Shown: positions 61,972 to 64,000 of the stretch, piece after piece | Layout: the number at the start of each line of letters is the position of its first letter | How positions within the stretch are numbered: the stretch's first letter is position 1 | From: Planctomycetota bacterium | Lineage (GTDB): Bacteria > Planctomycetota > Planctomycetia > Pirellulales > Lacipirellulaceae | Assembly (NCBI GenBank): GCA_024278955.1 | Contig: JAJRSE010000106.1 | Coordinates: 1-64,000 of the forward strand | Direction of reading: 5' to 3' | Length of the DNA stretch: 64,000 nt | Made by a program: the position numbers and the translations under genes | Notes under the pieces: model-generated | Seen by the model: the letters and a program-made list of their open reading frames with translations, nothing else | The model's database searches: none | Told to the model about the DNA's origin: nothing

Positions 61972-63378
61972 ATGACGATCAAGTATTATATCGCCCCATC
62001 GCAACGAACTTTTCATATTTTGATACTCTTAGCCATCAGCATGGTTGGAAAGGTTTCAGGCACAGAACCGGCAGAGCCCACCCAAATAACCCTCTACCCG
62101 GCTGCCGAACCTACGCCTTCGCTCAAGTACCGCCTACTTCCCAAGTTCATTGACCGCAAACCCGGCAACGCGGCGGTTTTCTACGGGAAGGTTACCGCTG
62201 AGCAGTCTAGGTACTTTGGCAGTAGCGGAAAAAAAATACGAGATAAAGTAGATCGTTGGGGAGAAACGTCACTTCATGATTTGCTTGAAGAAGATGCGAG
62301 GGTCCCGTTCGACATCCATTTTCTTAGGCATGGAGCCTTATGTACTGCGTGTGATTGGCAAATGCTAATCCATGAAGGGGTTTTTTTTGAACTTCTCCTA
62401 CCCGAGGTGCAACAAACCCGCGATTTCACCAGAATTTTATCAGCAACGGCTCGCATTCAGGTTGCCCGTGGTGAATTCGAACAAGCAATCGAAACAATCC
62501 AAACCGGCTTAGCATTTGGCAAAAACATAGCGGTAGGTGAGACTTTAGTGAACGGGCTCGTCGGAGTTGCGACTTCTGGTGAGATGCTTAAGCAAGTCCT
62601 TGAATTAGTACAACAATCAGATGCGCCCAATCTTTATTGGGCGTTAAGCATGTTGCCACAGCCATTCATTGATATGCGAGGTGGTCTCGAAGCTGAAATG
62701 AGTGCGTTTGATCTTTCGTATCCTGAGTTGAGAAATTTAGAAACTAAGAATCGTAGTCCAGAAGATTGGCAAAAGGTGCTCCGCACGTTAAGCGAGTACT
62801 ACGCACTATTTAGCGACCATGAGAACAGTGAGCTTCGCGTCGCTGAAGTCTACTTGAAAACACTGGGGAGCTATCCAACTTCCAAGCAATCGCTTATCAA
62901 TCAAGGCCTCAATGAGGAGCTTGTTGAAACGATGCCCAAAGAACAAGTCGTCTCTTTGGCTGCATTACACTCCATCAAACATTGGCAACAGGAAATAGGT
63001 AAATATTACCACTTGCCCTACCTTGAAGCGATGGAAGGTATGTCGGCAACGATCGAGCGAGCCGAAAAGGAACAAAGCGAATTCGTAAGAGTACTCAAAA
63101 GTCTCAAACGTACGCGAGAGACAGTCACCCGCAACACCCGCCGTTTTGAAGTCCTAAGAATCCTCGAAGCCTTACGAATCCATGCCGCGGCCAACGGTGG
63201 AAAGCTCCCCGTAAAACTCGACGACATTACCGAAGTGCCCATCCCGATCGACCCTGTCACGGGAAAAGCGTTTGAGTACCAGCTCACCGGCGAAACCGCG
63301 ACTTTGAAGGGGCCTGCGATCCTTGATGCGCCGCTGAACTACGTGATCACGATGAAAGAAAAGATTGATGAACCATAA
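61972..63378 (+). CDS. Exported 468-aa protein of the sigma operon, unknown family
   Basis: AGGAAAGAG lies just upstream of ATG 61972. A signal peptide or anchor is at about residues 12-32. The mature protein is largely helical with a pattern of long amphipathic stretches (ARIQVARGEFEQAIETIQTG resembles a TPR unit). The last 60 residues read RRFEVLRILEALRIHAAANG, then GKLPVKLDDITEVPIPIDPV and TGKAFEYQLTGETATLKGP, a strand-rich end similar to the tails of pseudopilin-like planctomycete proteins. It begins 10 bp after the putative anti-sigma gene, so it likely is the third gene of the operon. Function unknown. Confidence 0.72.
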   Translation: MTIKYYIAPSQRTFHILILLAISMVGKVSGTEPAEPTQITLYPAAEPTPSLKYRLLPKFIDRKPGNAAVFYGKVTAEQSRYFGSSGKKIRDKVDRWGETSLHDLLEEDARVPFDIHFLRHGALCTACDWQMLIHEGVFFELLLPEVQQTRDFTRILSATARIQVARGEFEQAIETIQTGLAFGKNIAVGETLVNGLVGVATSGEMLKQVLELVQQSDAPNLYWALSMLPQPFIDMRGGLEAEMSAFDLSYPELRNLETKNRSPEDWQKVLRTLSEYYALFSDHENSELRVAEVYLKTLGSYPTSKQSLINQGLNEELVETMPKEQVVSLAALHSIKHWQQEIGKYYHLPYLEAMEGMSATIERAEKEQSEFVRVLKSLKRTRETVTRNTRRFEVLRILEALRIHAAANGGKLPVKLDDITEVPIPIDPVTGKAFEYQLTGETATLKGPAILDAPLNYVITMKEKIDEP

Positions 63379-63492
63379 ATATGCTTTTACGGTTTGGTAG
63401 TCCAATACCCAGCAAGGCAACGATTCGTAAACCTCCTAAACCCATGTATAAAAACGACGAGGGAAGCAGGGCGGGAAAAGGTGGGCAAACAA

Positions 63493-63526
63493 AAAGCCGA
63501 GTCAACCGTTTTCGTTGACTCGGCTT
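63493..63526 (-). terminator. Strong intrinsic terminator of the PEP-CTERM gene
   Basis: On the minus strand AAGCCGAGTCAAC and GTTGACTCGGCTT form a perfect 13-bp stem around a short loop, followed by TTTTTGTTT. It lies 26 bp past the stop of the PEP-CTERM gene. Confidence 0.9.
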
Positions 63527-63551
63527 GAGGTGAAACGATTGTTCCCGTGAA

Positions 63552-64000
63552 CTAGGCCGACTTGCGTCGTCGGAAACCAAGGGCACAAATGCCGAAGGCA
63601 ACCAGGGCAAGGGTCGTTGGCTCAGGAACTACTTGGACATCGATCGCAACGGTTTCGAGTGGGAAACCTCCGCTAGAAACCGTAATAGCAAAGTTGTATT
63701 CGCCCGTCGCATTCTCATCGAATACGCCTGCTGGTGGAGTAACAAAACCAGGAATAGCCGTGGCCAAGGATCCAAACTTCAAATTTTGAGAGTCTTCGAG
63801 GAGTGTCGTTGCGGGGGCGCTGACAAGCAGAGCATTAGTAACATTGATCTTACCAAGCGAGCCTAGTGGCGTGTCGAAACCCGTATTGAAGTCGTAATAC
63901 AGATCGAACTGATAATCGGCCAACACTGGCGTGGCACCGTTCGTTCCTTCAACCTTCATGTAATAGTTAAAGTTCCAAAGCGCGCCCTCGGTAGTGTTCG
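63552..64000 (-). CDS. PEP-CTERM protein, 5' end outside the window
   Basis: The frame is open to the right edge, so only the last 148 or so residues are present. The visible part is beta-rich (ADYQFDLYYDFNTGFDTPLG, GEYNFAITVSSGGFPLETVA) and ends with a PEP-CTERM signal: VPEPTTLALVAFGICALGFR and then RRKSA. Such proteins are exported by Sec and then sorted and cleaved by an exosortase at the cell envelope; no exosortase is in the window. Its own terminator follows. Function of the main domain is unknown. Confidence 0.85.
   Translation of the reverse strand, partial: NTTEGALWNFNYYMKVEGTNGATPVLADYQFDLYYDFNTGFDTPLGSLGKINVTNALLVSAPATTLLEDSQNLKFGSLATAIPGFVTPPAGVFDENATGEYNFAITVSSGGFPLETVAIDVQVVPEPTTLALVAFGICALGFRRRKSA

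Overview
The window looks like chromosomal DNA from a planctomycete of the Pirellulales type. This rests on several things seen together: exported proteins with aspartate-rich EF-hand or dockerin-like loops, two PEP-CTERM proteins, a very large PVC-type dehydrogenase fused to a class I cytochrome c, Tat-exported Gfo/Idh/MocA and FAD oxidoreductases, a pyrophosphate-type phosphofructokinase, many planctomycete-style hypothetical lipoproteins, and intergenic regions rich in short palindromic repeats. No rRNA gene, phage, integrase, transposase or CRISPR array was found.

Layout. 1-9.7 kb: tRNA-Ala(TGC) and tRNA-Ile(GAT) on the minus strand flank a 914-aa secreted calcium-loop protein. A thioredoxin-fold protein lacking the CxxC motif follows, then a protein with a duplicated domain that is translationally coupled to a subtilase. 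The subtilase frame is broken by an exact 20-bp tandem duplication. 9.9-17.8 kb: a BON-domain protein, a lipoprotein with a very clear terminator, then a cluster of TPR protein, ExbB/TolQ, ExbD/TolR, a TonB-like protein ending in a prenyltransferase-type alpha/alpha toroid, and two tandem TatA/B-like proteins. 17.8-27 kb: tRNA-Val(CAC), a MITE-like palindromic element, an Asp-box propeller protein, a Tat-exported FAD oxidoreductase, and three exported proteins of unknown function, two of them paralogues. 27-43 kb: a DMT transporter, an aminotransferase, a 1411-aa ThuA/SGNH/PVC-dehydrogenase/HEAT/cytochrome fusion, a Gfo/Idh/MocA oxidoreductase, queC/queD with a GNAT, an M24 peptidase, accB-accC, a PPi-type PFK, hisB and an excisionase-like HTH protein.

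43.9-55.5 kb is one long minus-strand series: DUF971 protein, SirB1-like protein, metzincin protease, HAD phosphatase, gnd, an SDR, zwf, psd, pssA, ribE, rsmA. It combines oxidative pentose phosphate enzymes, phosphatidylethanolamine synthesis, riboflavin synthesis and ribosome maturation. 55.5-64 kb holds a repeat-rich gap, an ACT-domain malic enzyme, a secreted propeller/six-hairpin protein, an ECF sigma operon and the 3' end of a PEP-CTERM gene.

The most unusual observations are: (1) the TonB-like protein with an S-x3-H motif fused to an alpha/alpha toroid, encoded with its own ExbBD pair and a TPR protein; (2) the subtilase whose frame would be restored exactly by loss of one 20-bp repeat copy; (3) at least six families of palindromic intergenic repeats, including a near-identical 109-111 bp MITE-like pair 37 kb apart and a 173-bp element made of GGGACAAAA words. 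All functional calls are from reading motifs by eye; no database search was run.
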